From assembly GCF_015355625.1 (NCBI RefSeq), contig NZ_JACLAF010000012.1:62001-126000 (forward strand): 64,000 nucleotides of DNA, written 5' to 3'. The notes under the pieces are model-generated. The model did no database searches and was not told where the DNA came from. It saw nothing but the letters and a program-made list of their open reading frames with translations. The position numbers and the translations under genes are program-made. The DNA is from Tamlana sp. I1 (GTDB lineage Bacteria > Bacteroidota > Bacteroidia > Flavobacteriales > Flavobacteriaceae). Of this stretch, positions 17,820 to 27,031 are shown piece by piece (position 1 is the stretch's first letter; each line of letters opens with the position of its first letter).

Positions 17820-19003
17820 TGAAAAAAATACACTGCTTTTTATTGCTTTTTTTAGCGTTTCATTTAACGCAAGCCCAATACCATCAACTCTCAGATAAAT
17901 CTAGTATTAGCGTACTTACGGTTGGCCCAGGAAACAATTTAAACGATGCTTTCGGACACAGTGCTTTTAGAATAAAAGACCCTGTAACACGACTTGATGC
18001 CGTTTACGGCTACGGTGAATATGATTTTGAAACCCCAAATTTCTATTTGAAGTTTGCCCAAGGCAAATTGAATTATTTAATTAGTAAAACCGATTTTAAC
18101 CGATTTTATCAGGTTTATAACTATTACAACCGAAGTATTAAAGAGCAAGTTTTAAACTTATCGGAAGCTGAAAAACAAAAACTCTACGATTTTTTAATAG
18201 AAAATTACAAACCTGAAAACAGAGCCTATTTATACGATTTCTTTTTTGATAATTGCGCGACCAGAATTAAAGATGTTACCAATGTTGCTGTAAATAATAG
18301 CATTGTTTTTAACCAACCTCAAGATTATAAAGACGCTACGTTTAGAACATTGATACATAATAACCTGAATAAAAATTCTTGGGGAAGTTTGGGTATTGAT
18401 ATTTGTTTGGGTTCGGTAATAGATAGATTGGCGACACCAGAAAACCATATGTTTTTACCCGAAAACATCTATAAATTCTTCGAAGTTGCTACCATAAACA
18501 ACAACAAAACGCCTTTAGTTAAGGAAAGTCACTTGTTGTATGCAAAGAAAGAGGAACAACAACCTAATACGTTTTTTAGTAGTCCGTTGTTTATTTTAGG
18601 ACTAATAGGCTGTTTCATCATTTATATCACTTTTAAGGATTATAAAAACGGTAAGCAAAGTAAATGGTTGGATGTTATTTTGTTTTCTGTTACAGGCGTG
18701 ATTGGAATTTTGTTACTACTCCTCTGGTTTGCAACAAACCATAGTGGGACGCACCAAAACTATAATTTACTTTGGGCATTTGCACTTAATATTTTTGTAA
18801 TCGGACAGCTATTCAGAAGAAAACCAGCGCTTTGGTTTGTTAAATACATTAAACTATTAATTATTCTTTTGTGTCTTTTAACACTACACTGGTTGATTGG
18901 TGTTCAAGTTTTTGCAATAGGCTTAATCCCTTTATTGATTGCTTTATTTATGAGATACATCTTTTTAGTAAGACATTATAACACCTTACAACAGAATAAT
19001 TAA
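17816..19003 (+). CDS. DUF4105 (Lnb N-terminal domain) membrane protein
   Basis: A signal peptide (IHCFLLLFLAFHLTQAQ) precedes a periplasmic domain of about 220 residues with FGHSAFRI near residue 43 and FFFDNCATR near 145. The conserved His and Cys suit a thiol-acyltransferase or papain-like active site. The C-terminal part has about five membrane segments. The DUF4105 family is now associated with Lnb, a lipoprotein N-acyltransferase of Bacteroides; I transfer that function only tentatively. Two adjacent ATGs (17816, 17819) overlap the stop of the PorV2-like gene, which implies translational coupling. Confidence 0.75.
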   Translation: MMKKIHCFLLLFLAFHLTQAQYHQLSDKSSISVLTVGPGNNLNDAFGHSAFRIKDPVTRLDAVYGYGEYDFETPNFYLKFAQGKLNYLISKTDFNRFYQVYNYYNRSIKEQVLNLSEAEKQKLYDFLIENYKPENRAYLYDFFFDNCATRIKDVTNVAVNNSIVFNQPQDYKDATFRTLIHNNLNKNSWGSLGIDICLGSVIDRLATPENHMFLPENIYKFFEVATINNNKTPLVKESHLLYAKKEEQQPNTFFSSPLFILGLIGCFIIYITFKDYKNGKQSKWLDVILFSVTGVIGILLLLLWFATNHSGTHQNYNLLWAFALNIFVIGQLFRRKPALWFVKYIKLLIILLCLLTLHWLIGVQVFAIGLIPLLIALFMRYIFLVRHYNTLQQNN

Positions 19004-19096
19004 TTTCATATAACTTTCTGAAGATTAAAAGACTTCTTCTTCAATATAAAAAACAAAAAGTATTTAAAATAAGTTTTTCTAAAGCCAAAATACCTT

Positions 19097-20488
19097 TTAC
19101 TGTCCTCTAAAAAAGACCATCGTACTTAGGGTTTTAACAAGTATCATGAAATCTAAGAAGAAACCACGGTGTTTGATATAATACAAATCGTATTGCAGTT
19201 TTAGTAAATTATCATCTACCGACGACGCGTAGCGTGTTTTTACTTGAGCCCAACCTGTAAGTCCTGGTTTAATAATGTGTCTGGTTTCATAAAACGCTAT
19301 TATTTCAGAGAGCTCATTTACAAAAACTGGTCGTTCTGGTCTGGGGCCAATCAAACTCATTTCACCTTTTATAATATTAAGGAATTGAGGAATTTCATCT
19401 AACCTAGAATGCCTTAAAAACTTACCAAATGGCGTGACTCTTACATCGCCTTTTTTTGCCCAAACCGCTCCAGATACCTCAGCATTAACAATCATAGTGC
19501 GGTATTTAATAATCTTAAAGATTTTACCGTTTTTACCAATGCGCTCTTGGGTGTAAAAAAGTGGCCCACGATTTCCTAAAAGGTTTCCTAATAAAATGAA
19601 TGGTAAAAATAGTAGCCCTATAAAAAGCCCTAAAAAAGACAAAAGCACATCAAATAAACGACGAAAAAACAGATATAATTTATTTTGATTGTTTCGGCTA
19701 AAGGGAAAATATTTATAAAAATCTTTACCCACAAATTGCACGGGAACACGTTGAGTCATTTCTTCATAAACCTGTGTGTATTCATAAATAGGGAATCCCG
19801 ATTCTAAGAGTTTTATAAGGGTTAAATAGATATCTGAAGTGATTGTTTCCGATTTATAACTCGCCACAACAATTTCAGAAACACCCTTCAATTTAATAAT
19901 TTCTTCAATCTGATCTGGACGATATTCTGTAATACTATCGGACTTTACAGCGACACGATTATTGATATCACAATTAACAAAACCTACAATTTTATAATTG
20001 GGATCTATCCCTTTAAACGCTTCGTTTATAATATCAATATTTGTTGTTTCACCAACAATTAAAACCCGTTTGTAAAATCGTGGTGAAGCCACAAATAGAA
20101 TATAAGCCAACCGCCATAGCAATAGCGCGATTAAAATCGCAAAATAGAAGTATGCAATTTGCAATCTATTTGAAGGTAAAACGGGGGTGAAAAAAGGCGT
20201 TAACAAATAAAATAACACCGTAATAGAAACCGTGGCAACAATACCAAATAACGTTTTTTCTATACTACTCGATTTCTGTAAATCATAAAGTTCAAAAACA
20301 CTACCAAAAACAGAGATATATAAAACTAAAACGAGCACCCCTGTCCAGTTTTCTTCAGTCACTGTAAAATATTCAAAATGAAAAACATAGCCTACCAAAG
20401 GAAGCGCAAAAAATATCGAGAGCATATCAAAAATACGCAGTAATATTTTACGCTCGGAGATATTAAAATGTATTGTGTTTTTGGGCAT
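19097..20488 (-). CDS. Polyprenyl-phosphate sugar phosphotransferase (WcaJ/WbaP-like)
   Basis: This enzyme loads the first sugar-1-phosphate onto undecaprenyl phosphate to start a repeat unit. Residues about 1-125 contain four membrane segments and about 130-240 a Rossmann-like (CoA-binding-like) domain. The C-terminal catalytic domain (about 270-463) has LFDVLLSFLGL, FKIIKYRTM and DEIPQFLNIIKGEMSLIGPRPER. At 463 aa it is a full-length member. It is the last gene of the minus-strand polysaccharide locus and converges on the DUF4105 gene. Galactose, glucose or an N-acetyl sugar could be the substrate. Confidence 0.92.
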   Translation of the reverse strand: MPKNTIHFNISERKILLRIFDMLSIFFALPLVGYVFHFEYFTVTEENWTGVLVLVLYISVFGSVFELYDLQKSSSIEKTLFGIVATVSITVLFYLLTPFFTPVLPSNRLQIAYFYFAILIALLLWRLAYILFVASPRFYKRVLIVGETTNIDIINEAFKGIDPNYKIVGFVNCDINNRVAVKSDSITEYRPDQIEEIIKLKGVSEIVVASYKSETITSDIYLTLIKLLESGFPIYEYTQVYEEMTQRVPVQFVGKDFYKYFPFSRNNQNKLYLFFRRLFDVLLSFLGLFIGLLFLPFILLGNLLGNRGPLFYTQERIGKNGKIFKIIKYRTMIVNAEVSGAVWAKKGDVRVTPFGKFLRHSRLDEIPQFLNIIKGEMSLIGPRPERPVFVNELSEIIAFYETRHIIKPGLTGWAQVKTRYASSVDDNLLKLQYDLYYIKHRGFFLDFMILVKTLSTMVFFRGQ

Positions 20489-20546
20489 TAATTCATGAAA
20501 TTGAGAGGGGATAAAGATAGAAAGTTAATTTAACTAAGCCTTATTT

Positions 20547-21557
20547 TCATTTAAAGACTTTAATCCATTGCTTTTTAACACATTTCCAGTCATATTCTTC
20601 AACATTTTGTCTAGCATTTTGAATTATCTGCTGTGTTTCTTCTAAATTCGATACTAAATTTTTAATAGCATAAACAAAGGCTTTTACAGAATTAGGTTCA
20701 ACTAAAACACCATTTACGTCATTTTTAATTAAAAAAGGCAAGCCACCTACATTTGTAGACACAACAGGCAAACCTAAAGCCATGGCTTCAATTACGCTAA
20801 CAGGCATATTGTCAATAGTTGTGGTATTTATAAAAACATTATAGGATTCAGATAAAGAAATCCATTCTGGTTTTGATAATTTTCCTGTAAAAGTGACCTC
20901 AACTCCTAATGCCTTAGCATAATCTTTAGTTTTTTGTAAACTTCCATCTACTTCGGGACCTACCATGCATAATTCGGCATTCAGATGGTCTTTTTTTAAA
21001 GCATTTAAAACATCTACAGCCAATAAAGGATTATAAATTTCTGAAAAGGAACGTACCCAAAGTAACCTTATATTTTTAAAAGAACGCTGCGTAAACGGAT
21101 AATTTTCTAATTCTATAACGTTTGGAATACAGATTATATTTTGGTACCCAAACTTTTCAAAATTAGATTTAGTATAATTAGAAGGCGCCACATTTACATA
21201 GGCGTTATTAAATAAAGTTTTCGATAATTTTGGTGATTTTTTCAAGCGTTGAGGCAAATTTCCACCGTGTAAAATGGGGATGTATTTTAAATTGAATAGA
21301 CGGCATAATCGTCCACATAGGAAAGCATAATAAAAATTTTGCGTGCTGTAGGTATCTATTAAAACATAATCAACACGCGTTCTAAATTTAAATATATGCC
21401 AAAACATATCCAATAACCGCAATACTTTATTTGTCTTTGTTGAAGCCGTTATAACTCTAAAACCGGAGTTAGACAAAAGGTCACTAAGCGTATCAATAGT
21501 TGTTACCGTTCTGTCTTCTCCAGATAACTGATTTCCTATGTACAGAAGGGTTTTCAT
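20547..21557 (-). CDS. Glycosyltransferase family 4 protein
   Basis: A GT-B-fold retaining glycosyltransferase of 336 aa. The C-terminal GT1-type domain has LLWVRSFSEIYNPLLAVDVL and the donor-binding SVIEAMALGLPVVSTNVGGLP near residue 265, with the expected Glu ladder. It probably acts in the cytoplasm on the lipid-linked glycan. It overlaps the O-antigen ligase/polymerase gene by 4 bp, so it is translationally coupled. Donor and acceptor cannot be assigned. Confidence 0.88.
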   Translation of the reverse strand: MKTLLYIGNQLSGEDRTVTTIDTLSDLLSNSGFRVITASTKTNKVLRLLDMFWHIFKFRTRVDYVLIDTYSTQNFYYAFLCGRLCRLFNLKYIPILHGGNLPQRLKKSPKLSKTLFNNAYVNVAPSNYTKSNFEKFGYQNIICIPNVIELENYPFTQRSFKNIRLLWVRSFSEIYNPLLAVDVLNALKKDHLNAELCMVGPEVDGSLQKTKDYAKALGVEVTFTGKLSKPEWISLSESYNVFINTTTIDNMPVSVIEAMALGLPVVSTNVGGLPFLIKNDVNGVLVEPNSVKAFVYAIKNLVSNLEETQQIIQNARQNVEEYDWKCVKKQWIKVFK

Positions 21558-22915
21558 ACGGTAGACGGGTTGTTTTCTATTGATTTTTCTTTTGGTTTAT
21601 CATAAGTTACATTTAACAAACAAAGGGCGTAAACAAATCCTGGAGCTGCAATACGCATTGCCGAATGATTGATGGTGAGTAACCAGAAAAAATAAAACGA
21701 AAAGAAGAAAATATTTTGGTTGTTTTTCAACCTATAAATCAACGGGTTTATTAATAAAATTAAAAATGCTAGGATACCAAGCAAACCATGTTCGGCAACA
21801 ATTCTGCTAACTTCATTATGGGAAGCAGCAAGTACACCAGTTTCATTCAAGCGATTTTCTTTTATTTTCCCCACACCTATTCCTAGAAACGGATGTTCCA
21901 TAAATTCATTAAGCTCGAAAGCGACCAAATCGGTACGTCCTGTTGTAATATCTTCCTTTTCTCGACCTGCGGCATCTTGATTGGCATAGCGTTTATCTAA
22001 AAATCCGCTAGTTTGTATGGAGCTTACTAACCAAATAAAAATTAACGCCCCTGAAAAAATAAGTAAGGAGAATTTAATACGAAACTTCGTTTTTAAATTC
22101 ACTTTTAAATAGTACAAACCAATAAAGCATAAAATCATGATAACCGCAGTAATCACACCGCCACGACTAAAAGTTGCCAATGCTCTAAACCCTAACAAAC
22201 CTAGAAGAAGCAAATCGAATAGTCTAAAAAAAACACCTTCTTTAGATAAAAAAAACTTAACGGCTAACACAAAAATACCAATTCCTAAAACTGTTGCTAC
22301 TTGATTTGGGCCAAATCCTCCAGAAGCTGCAAAATTAGATCCTGTACCAGTGATGACATCTTTTAAATCTGGTGAATACAAAAACAGATACGCAGTAAGA
22401 CTCACCAAGGGGAGTAAAAATGCTGTTAAAATCATTTTTATTTGACTTAAAGTCACATTACGCCTATAACAGAATAAAGCCGAAACCCCTAAGCAAACGG
22501 GACCACTTAAATTAAAAGCGATGGCTTTTCTTATATTCGTTTCATAGCCCATTTCGGTAACTGCCACAAAAACACCTGGAATTAAAAGTAATAGATAAAC
22601 GATGTAAATTAAGGCCTGGTTAGAAAAGCTATTACTAAACAGCCCCATCAGCATAAATAAAATTATTAAATATTTACTCGCTTCATAAAACACAGTGCCA
22701 CCGTTCATTCTTAAAAACACCTCAATTCCAACTACATAAGCACAGGATAACAGTACATAAAAAGTTTTATACTTTTTGGAAGCTTTAATAATTCTATAGC
22801 TAAAAAAAACAGTAGTCACTAAAAAATAAATAAGCGCCAATGGTTTAAACACAAATACACCTATTGCTAATGCAACATGAAAAATGAGTAGTTTAAAATA
22901 AAGGGGCAGATTCAT
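21554..22915 (-). CDS. O-antigen ligase or polymerase family membrane protein (WaaL/Wzy)
   Basis: A 453-aa protein with about twelve hydrophobic segments. A large periplasmic loop near residues 300-365 contains the GRTDLVAFELNEFMEHPFLGIGVGKI signature of the Wzy_C/O-antigen ligase family and a following HNEVSRIVAEHGLLG, in which the His is catalytically important in WaaL. It either polymerises repeat units (Wzy) or ligates glycan to lipid A (WaaL). Sequence alone does not separate the two. It lies between two glycosyltransferase genes with 4-bp overlaps on both sides. Confidence 0.85.
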   Translation of the reverse strand: MNLPLYFKLLIFHVALAIGVFVFKPLALIYFLVTTVFFSYRIIKASKKYKTFYVLLSCAYVVGIEVFLRMNGGTVFYEASKYLIILFMLMGLFSNSFSNQALIYIVYLLLLIPGVFVAVTEMGYETNIRKAIAFNLSGPVCLGVSALFCYRRNVTLSQIKMILTAFLLPLVSLTAYLFLYSPDLKDVITGTGSNFAASGGFGPNQVATVLGIGIFVLAVKFFLSKEGVFFRLFDLLLLGLLGFRALATFSRGGVITAVIMILCFIGLYYLKVNLKTKFRIKFSLLIFSGALIFIWLVSSIQTSGFLDKRYANQDAAGREKEDITTGRTDLVAFELNEFMEHPFLGIGVGKIKENRLNETGVLAASHNEVSRIVAEHGLLGILAFLILLINPLIYRLKNNQNIFFFSFYFFWLLTINHSAMRIAAPGFVYALCLLNVTYDKPKEKSIENNPSTV

Positions 22916-24111
22916 TTATAGTATTGGGTGTAAATCGCAATAAGTGATTTTATAATATGTGATTCGGAAAACAAATCTACCACTTTTGTTTTTAAATTTT
23001 CAGCAACTTGTAATCGTAGCGGGGCATTAGAAATATAAGTTATTAGCGCTTGTGCTAAAACAGCATCGTTTTCAGGTTCAATTAATAAGCCTTCATTTTT
23101 AGTGCTTATAACTTGATTGCAATCACCAACATTGGTGGTAATAACAGCTAAACCGGCTAAGCCATATTCTAATAATGCTAGGGGTAAACCTTCAGACTTT
23201 GAAGACAACACACCAATAGCACAAGAATTTAATATACACGAAACATCTGGACAACTACCGTAAATAAAAACGTGGTTTTTTAAATTATTTTGAATGATAT
23301 AAGTCCTTACTTCTGAAGCATACGCATCGTTAAAATCCTTACCAACAAGATGCAAAGTCCAATCCGGATAAACTTCTAAAACTGTTTTAAAAGCTTTTAG
23401 AAGGTTAATGTGATCTTTTTGGGGACGCAAATTTGCTAAACACACTATGCGTTTATCTTCTTCCCCTTTTAATTTTGTTTGAGGCTTTATTGAATCGGTT
23501 ACCGCAAAATTAGGAAGATAGCTAACCGATTGTACTTGTAGCTTAGTTTCTACCCAATGTTTCAGATTTAAATTTACCGTAAAAACATGATTAAACAGTT
23601 TGGCACAGTTTTTTAAAACAAGCGTTGATCTTTCTTCTAAAAACTCACTGTTACCATAGTGATCATGCCAAATTAAAATTAGTTTTGGATTTAATAGTTT
23701 AATTAATGTTGCAAAAAAATAAGAGGTTGAATGCGCATGAATAACATCAATATTATTCGCTTTAACAAACCGATTTAGTTTTTTTATAGCTCGAAAATCA
23801 AGAGTTCGCTTTTTATTTAAAAAGAGATAATGAACGTTTTTAAATAAACTATCTTTTAATAGTCCTTCTGCCCTTGTAGCACATAAATAAGAGTATTCAA
23901 GGTGTTGCGATAAAGCATTAGCGTAATTAACGGCAACACGTTCCGCTCCTCCCGCATGTAAAGAATCTATAAGTTGTAATACACGCACACTTGCTGTTTT
24001 GGGTTTAAATATAATTGTATTATTGAAAACAGCATGGGTAATGCTTGTTTTTTTAAGTGCCTTAGTTTTTATTAATTGAAAAGATGCTTCAGTCGCGCAC
24101 TCCTTCTGCAT
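22912..24111 (-). CDS. Glycosyltransferase family 4 protein with repeat-derived N-terminus
   Basis: A GT-B glycosyltransferase. The N-terminal domain begins VRVLQLIDSLHAGGAERVAVNYA, a classic GT4 start, and the C-terminal donor site is GLPLALLEYGLAGLAVITTNVGDC. The open reading frame as drawn begins 41 residues earlier with MQKECATEASF. Those codons lie in the right arm of a 94-bp repeat unit (24083-24115), so that start may be an accident of repeat insertion. A GTG at 23986-23988 coincides with the family-like start and gives 359 aa. The gene couples to the ligase/polymerase gene by a 4-bp overlap. Confidence 0.85.
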   Translation of the reverse strand: MQKECATEASFQLIKTKALKKTSITHAVFNNTIIFKPKTASVRVLQLIDSLHAGGAERVAVNYANALSQHLEYSYLCATRAEGLLKDSLFKNVHYLFLNKKRTLDFRAIKKLNRFVKANNIDVIHAHSTSYFFATLIKLLNPKLILIWHDHYGNSEFLEERSTLVLKNCAKLFNHVFTVNLNLKHWVETKLQVQSVSYLPNFAVTDSIKPQTKLKGEEDKRIVCLANLRPQKDHINLLKAFKTVLEVYPDWTLHLVGKDFNDAYASEVRTYIIQNNLKNHVFIYGSCPDVSCILNSCAIGVLSSKSEGLPLALLEYGLAGLAVITTNVGDCNQVISTKNEGLLIEPENDAVLAQALITYISNAPLRLQVAENLKTKVVDLFSESHIIKSLIAIYTQYYK

Positions 24112-25362
24112 GACATCACACTTGTCATTCAGAACGTAGAGTAACGGCGTGAAGAATCTTTATGCTACAAAAACGTAAGATGCTTCAGTCGTACCTCCTT
24201 CTGCATGACATCTCTACAGTCTTTTTTGCTATCTTAACATTATGAAAACCAAAGGAAGCCACAATTACTACGTTTATATTCTAACCAATAAAAACAAAAC
24301 TGTTTTATATACAGGGGTAACAAATAATTTAAAAGAAAGACTTTATGCGCATAAAAATCCATTACCATTTTCTAAAGCATTTACCGCAAAATACAAATGC
24401 TTCTACCTCATATATTATGAACATTTTCATGAAATTAATATAGCTATTGATAGAGAAAAACAAATTAAAGGCTATAGCAGGTTAAAAAAGGAAAATTTAA
24501 TTAATAGTTTTAATCCTTTATGGAATTTTTTAAATGAAAAGATATAGAAATTGTTTACAATTTCAAGATAAAAAAGATGCTTCAGTCTCGTACGCCTTCT
24601 GCATGACATAACACTTGTCATTCAGAACGCAGAGCAACGGAGTGAAGAATCTTTATGCTACAAGACTAAGATGCTTCAATCGCATACGCCTTCTGCATGA
24701 CACAATACTTGTTATTCAGACCGTAGAACAACGGAGTGAAGAATCTTTATGCTACAAGACTAAGATGCTTCAATCGCATACGCCTTCTGTATGACAAAGC
24801 ACCTGTCATTCAGAACGCAGAGTAACGGAGTGAAGAATCTTTATGTTACAAAAACTAGCTACTTCAGTCGCGCACTCCTTCTGCATGACATAACACTTGT
24901 CATTCAGAACGTAGAGTAACGGTGTGAAGAACCTTTATGCTACAAGACTAAGATGCTTCAGTCGCATACGCCTTCTGCATGACATAACGGTTGTCATTCA
25001 GAACGTAGAGCAACGGAGTGAAGAATCTTTATGCCACGAAAACTAAGATGCTTCAGTCGCATACGCCTTCTGCATGACAAAGCACTTGTCATTCAGAACG
25101 CAGAGTAACGGAGTGAAGAATCTTTATGTTACAAAAACTAGCTACTTCAGTCGCGCACTCCTTCTGCATGACATAACACTTGTCATTCAGAACGTAGAGT
25201 AACGGCGTGAAGAATCTTTATGCTACAAAAACTAAGATGCTTCAGTCGCACCTCCTTCTGCATGACACAATACTTGTCATTCAGAACGCAGAGCAACGGA
25301 GTGAAGAATCTTTGTGCTACGAAAACTGTGATGCTTCAGTCGTGCCTCCTTCTGCATGACAA
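24083..25362. repeat. 94-bp-period hairpin repeat array (family B) interrupted by a GIY-YIG gene
   Basis: Units begin GTCATTCAGAACG at 24124, 24617, 24711, 24805, 24899, 24993, 25088, 25182 and 25276. The last eight are 94 or 95 bp apart. Each unit is an imperfect palindrome: GTCATTCAGAA...GAAGAATCTTTA at the left and TAAGATGCTTC...TTCTGCATGAC at the right, with a loop of about 12 nt, followed by a 7-9-nt linker such as ATAACACTT. Right-arm-only fragments stand at 24083-24115 and 24573-24607. The GIY-YIG gene occupies the break. Both array edges run into flanking glycosyltransferase reading frames. Three further copies lie at 37.6-38.1 kb. Confidence 0.93.
24242..24547 (+). CDS. Single-domain GIY-YIG nuclease
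   Basis: A 101-aa protein consisting only of a GIY-YIG domain: YYVYIL (residues 9-14) for the GIY strand, YTGVT (23-27) for YIG, Arg33 on the following helix, and the catalytic Glu72 in DREKQIKGY. All expected catalytic positions are present, so nuclease activity is plausible. No DNA-binding extension is visible. The gene is on the plus strand, opposite to the surrounding operon, and lies inside the 94-bp repeat array. An 8-bp perfect inverted repeat (GAAATTGT/ACAATTTC, 24546-24563) follows the stop. This family is multicopy in many Bacteroidota; its biological role is not established. Confidence 0.88.
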   Translation: MKTKGSHNYYVYILTNKNKTVLYTGVTNNLKERLYAHKNPLPFSKAFTAKYKCFYLIYYEHFHEINIAIDREKQIKGYSRLKKENLINSFNPLWNFLNEKI

Positions 25363-26480
25363 AGTAACTTTTTAATTTCAAGCTCAAACCTGTCTAGCGT
25401 ATATCTTTGCGACCAATGCAACGCCTTTTGCGCCATAGCATCCAAATTAGCAGGTTTATAAACATCAATAAAATGAGAAACCGCTGCTTCTAACTCGGGT
25501 TTTACTATGATACCTCGTTGTCCTTCATCGAGCATCCATGGTACACAAGATACTGTTGTAGTAACAGGAATACAGCCAAAAAACATGCCTTCGGCTAGGG
25601 CTTTTGGCCAACCTTCACTTTTAGATAGTAAAATATTAAAATGAGATTTTATAAGTGCTGCTTTTACTGCGGATTTATCCTGATTACCATGTAACGAAAT
25701 TTGATGTTTTATTTTTTTATCAGCAACATATTCATCTAACTCCTGACGCAGTGGACCGTCACCAAAAAGTTCTAAGTTAGCAGGAATACCCCGTTTATTT
25801 AACTCCTCAACAAACTGTATGGCTAATAAAGGGCGTTTTCCTGGCACTAACATGCCTGCAAAAACAAATTGTAACGGTTTAGTATAATCTATAGCGCTAA
25901 AAGAAACTTTTTCTGCCTCAGAATAGGTTGCCGTAAAAAAAGGTTTGATGTTTTTTGTTTGATTTCCCCATTGGCCATACACCAAAACCTGCATGTTTTT
26001 GGTTAAAAAAGTATTGGATAAAATCCATTTTTGAAACTTATAACTTAAGGGTTGCTTCGCTTTTGGATCCCAATTTCCAGCATATTTTGCCGTTTTTTGC
26101 CTCGATGGAAAAAAAACTTGTACCAAACACCCTAATAACCCGATGTTCCCCGGACATCTTAAATGGATGTGGTCTGCCCAAAACATCGCACGAAACATTT
26201 GCAGAAGAACAAAAGGAAGTTTAATCAAGCTGATAAGCACATTTGAATACGTATTAAAAGCGATATAAGGGATATAATACCGTTTAATATCTGATGTAGA
26301 AAAGGCTTTTAACAACAGTTTTGAAGGATGATGAAAAGGTGCTAATATTCTTTTATCTTTTGAATATTTAAACCATATATCCATTTCATCCACATAAGGT
26401 GCATAGGAATAAAACCTGTCATTTTTTAAAATAGTAGGCGCTAGAGAAACTATTAATAATTTTCTAGTTTGGCTTTTCAT
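25317..26480 (-). CDS. Glycosyltransferase family 4 protein with repeat-derived C-terminus
   Basis: A 387-aa GT-B glycosyltransferase: LQFVFAGMLVPGKRPLLAIQFVEELNKRG opens the C-terminal domain and SEGWPKALAEGMFFGCIPVTT near residue 290 is the donor site. The natural end of the fold is probably near ELEIKKLL. The last 14 residues, CHAEGGTTEASQFS, are encoded by the right arm of a 94-bp repeat unit, so the insertion of the array replaced the original stop. It overlaps the upstream acetyltransferase gene by 4 bp. Its substrate is unknown. Confidence 0.85.
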   Translation of the reverse strand: MKSQTRKLLIVSLAPTILKNDRFYSYAPYVDEMDIWFKYSKDKRILAPFHHPSKLLLKAFSTSDIKRYYIPYIAFNTYSNVLISLIKLPFVLLQMFRAMFWADHIHLRCPGNIGLLGCLVQVFFPSRQKTAKYAGNWDPKAKQPLSYKFQKWILSNTFLTKNMQVLVYGQWGNQTKNIKPFFTATYSEAEKVSFSAIDYTKPLQFVFAGMLVPGKRPLLAIQFVEELNKRGIPANLELFGDGPLRQELDEYVADKKIKHQISLHGNQDKSAVKAALIKSHFNILLSKSEGWPKALAEGMFFGCIPVTTTVSCVPWMLDEGQRGIIVKPELEAAVSHFIDVYKPANLDAMAQKALHWSQRYTLDRFELEIKKLLCHAEGGTTEASQFS

Positions 26481-27028
26481 ATATAATGCTCGGATGAATT
26501 ATTACTAACTACAACAGCAGGAACCCCCAGAACTGTGGTACGTGCTTCAACATTTTTAGTCACTAAAGAATTAGCTCCAATAACCGCCGAATTTCCTATT
26601 GAAATATTTCCAGCTATAACCGCGTTGGCTCCAATATACACATTATCACCTATAATAGGTGTGCCTCTGTTTTCTAAAACACCACTAACCCCAATAGTTA
26701 CCCCTTGTGAAATATTACAGTTATCGCCTATAATGGCATTTCCATTTATAATAATCCCTCCAAAATGACCAATATAAAAACGCTCCCCTATTCGTGCTGT
26801 GTATGGTATAGATATTCCTGTAATAATTTCAATCCATTTTTGGCCTAACACACAAAACAGTAATAATAACTTCTTTAAAAACTTAGGAGCATTACTAATA
26901 AAAACAGCATGTGAAATACGATATACCAATAAAGCCCATAACCCCTGCTGTGTAAAACATAGCACTATAGTAGACTTACCACTATAGGTTTTGTATTTTT
27001 TTATATCTGTTTTAAATTTTTTAAGCAT
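26477..27028 (-). CDS. Left-handed beta-helix acyltransferase (serine acetyltransferase-like)
   Basis: A 183-aa protein with an N-terminal helical part and hexapeptide repeats from about residue 80 (IGERFYIGHFGGIIINGNAIIGDNCNISQGVTIG, then PIIGDNVYIGANAVIAGNISIG). This arrangement resembles CysE/EpsC-type serine acetyltransferases. In exopolysaccharide loci such proteins usually O-acetylate a sugar, so glycan acetylation is more likely here than cysteine synthesis. It sits between two GT4 genes in a tightly packed run (3 bp from one, 4-bp overlap with the other). Confidence 0.82.
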   Translation of the reverse strand: MLKKFKTDIKKYKTYSGKSTIVLCFTQQGLWALLVYRISHAVFISNAPKFLKKLLLLFCVLGQKWIEIITGISIPYTARIGERFYIGHFGGIIINGNAIIGDNCNISQGVTIGVSGVLENRGTPIIGDNVYIGANAVIAGNISIGNSAVIGANSLVTKNVEARTTVLGVPAVVVSNNSSEHYI

Positions 27029-27031
27029 TAT

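Noticed and set aside
19004-19096. Terminator between the DUF4105 gene and the sugar transferase gene
   Set aside because: Only short 4-5-bp arms can pair (GAAG/CTTC) and there is no T run of the right kind.
24242-24547. GIY-YIG ORF as an intron-encoded homing endonuclease
   Set aside because: No intron structure or split host gene is seen, the DNA-binding domain is missing, and it sits in repeats, not in a coding sequence.
24617-25362. CRISPR array with 94-bp period
   Set aside because: No unique spacers; each 94-bp unit is one long imperfect hairpin repeated almost unchanged.
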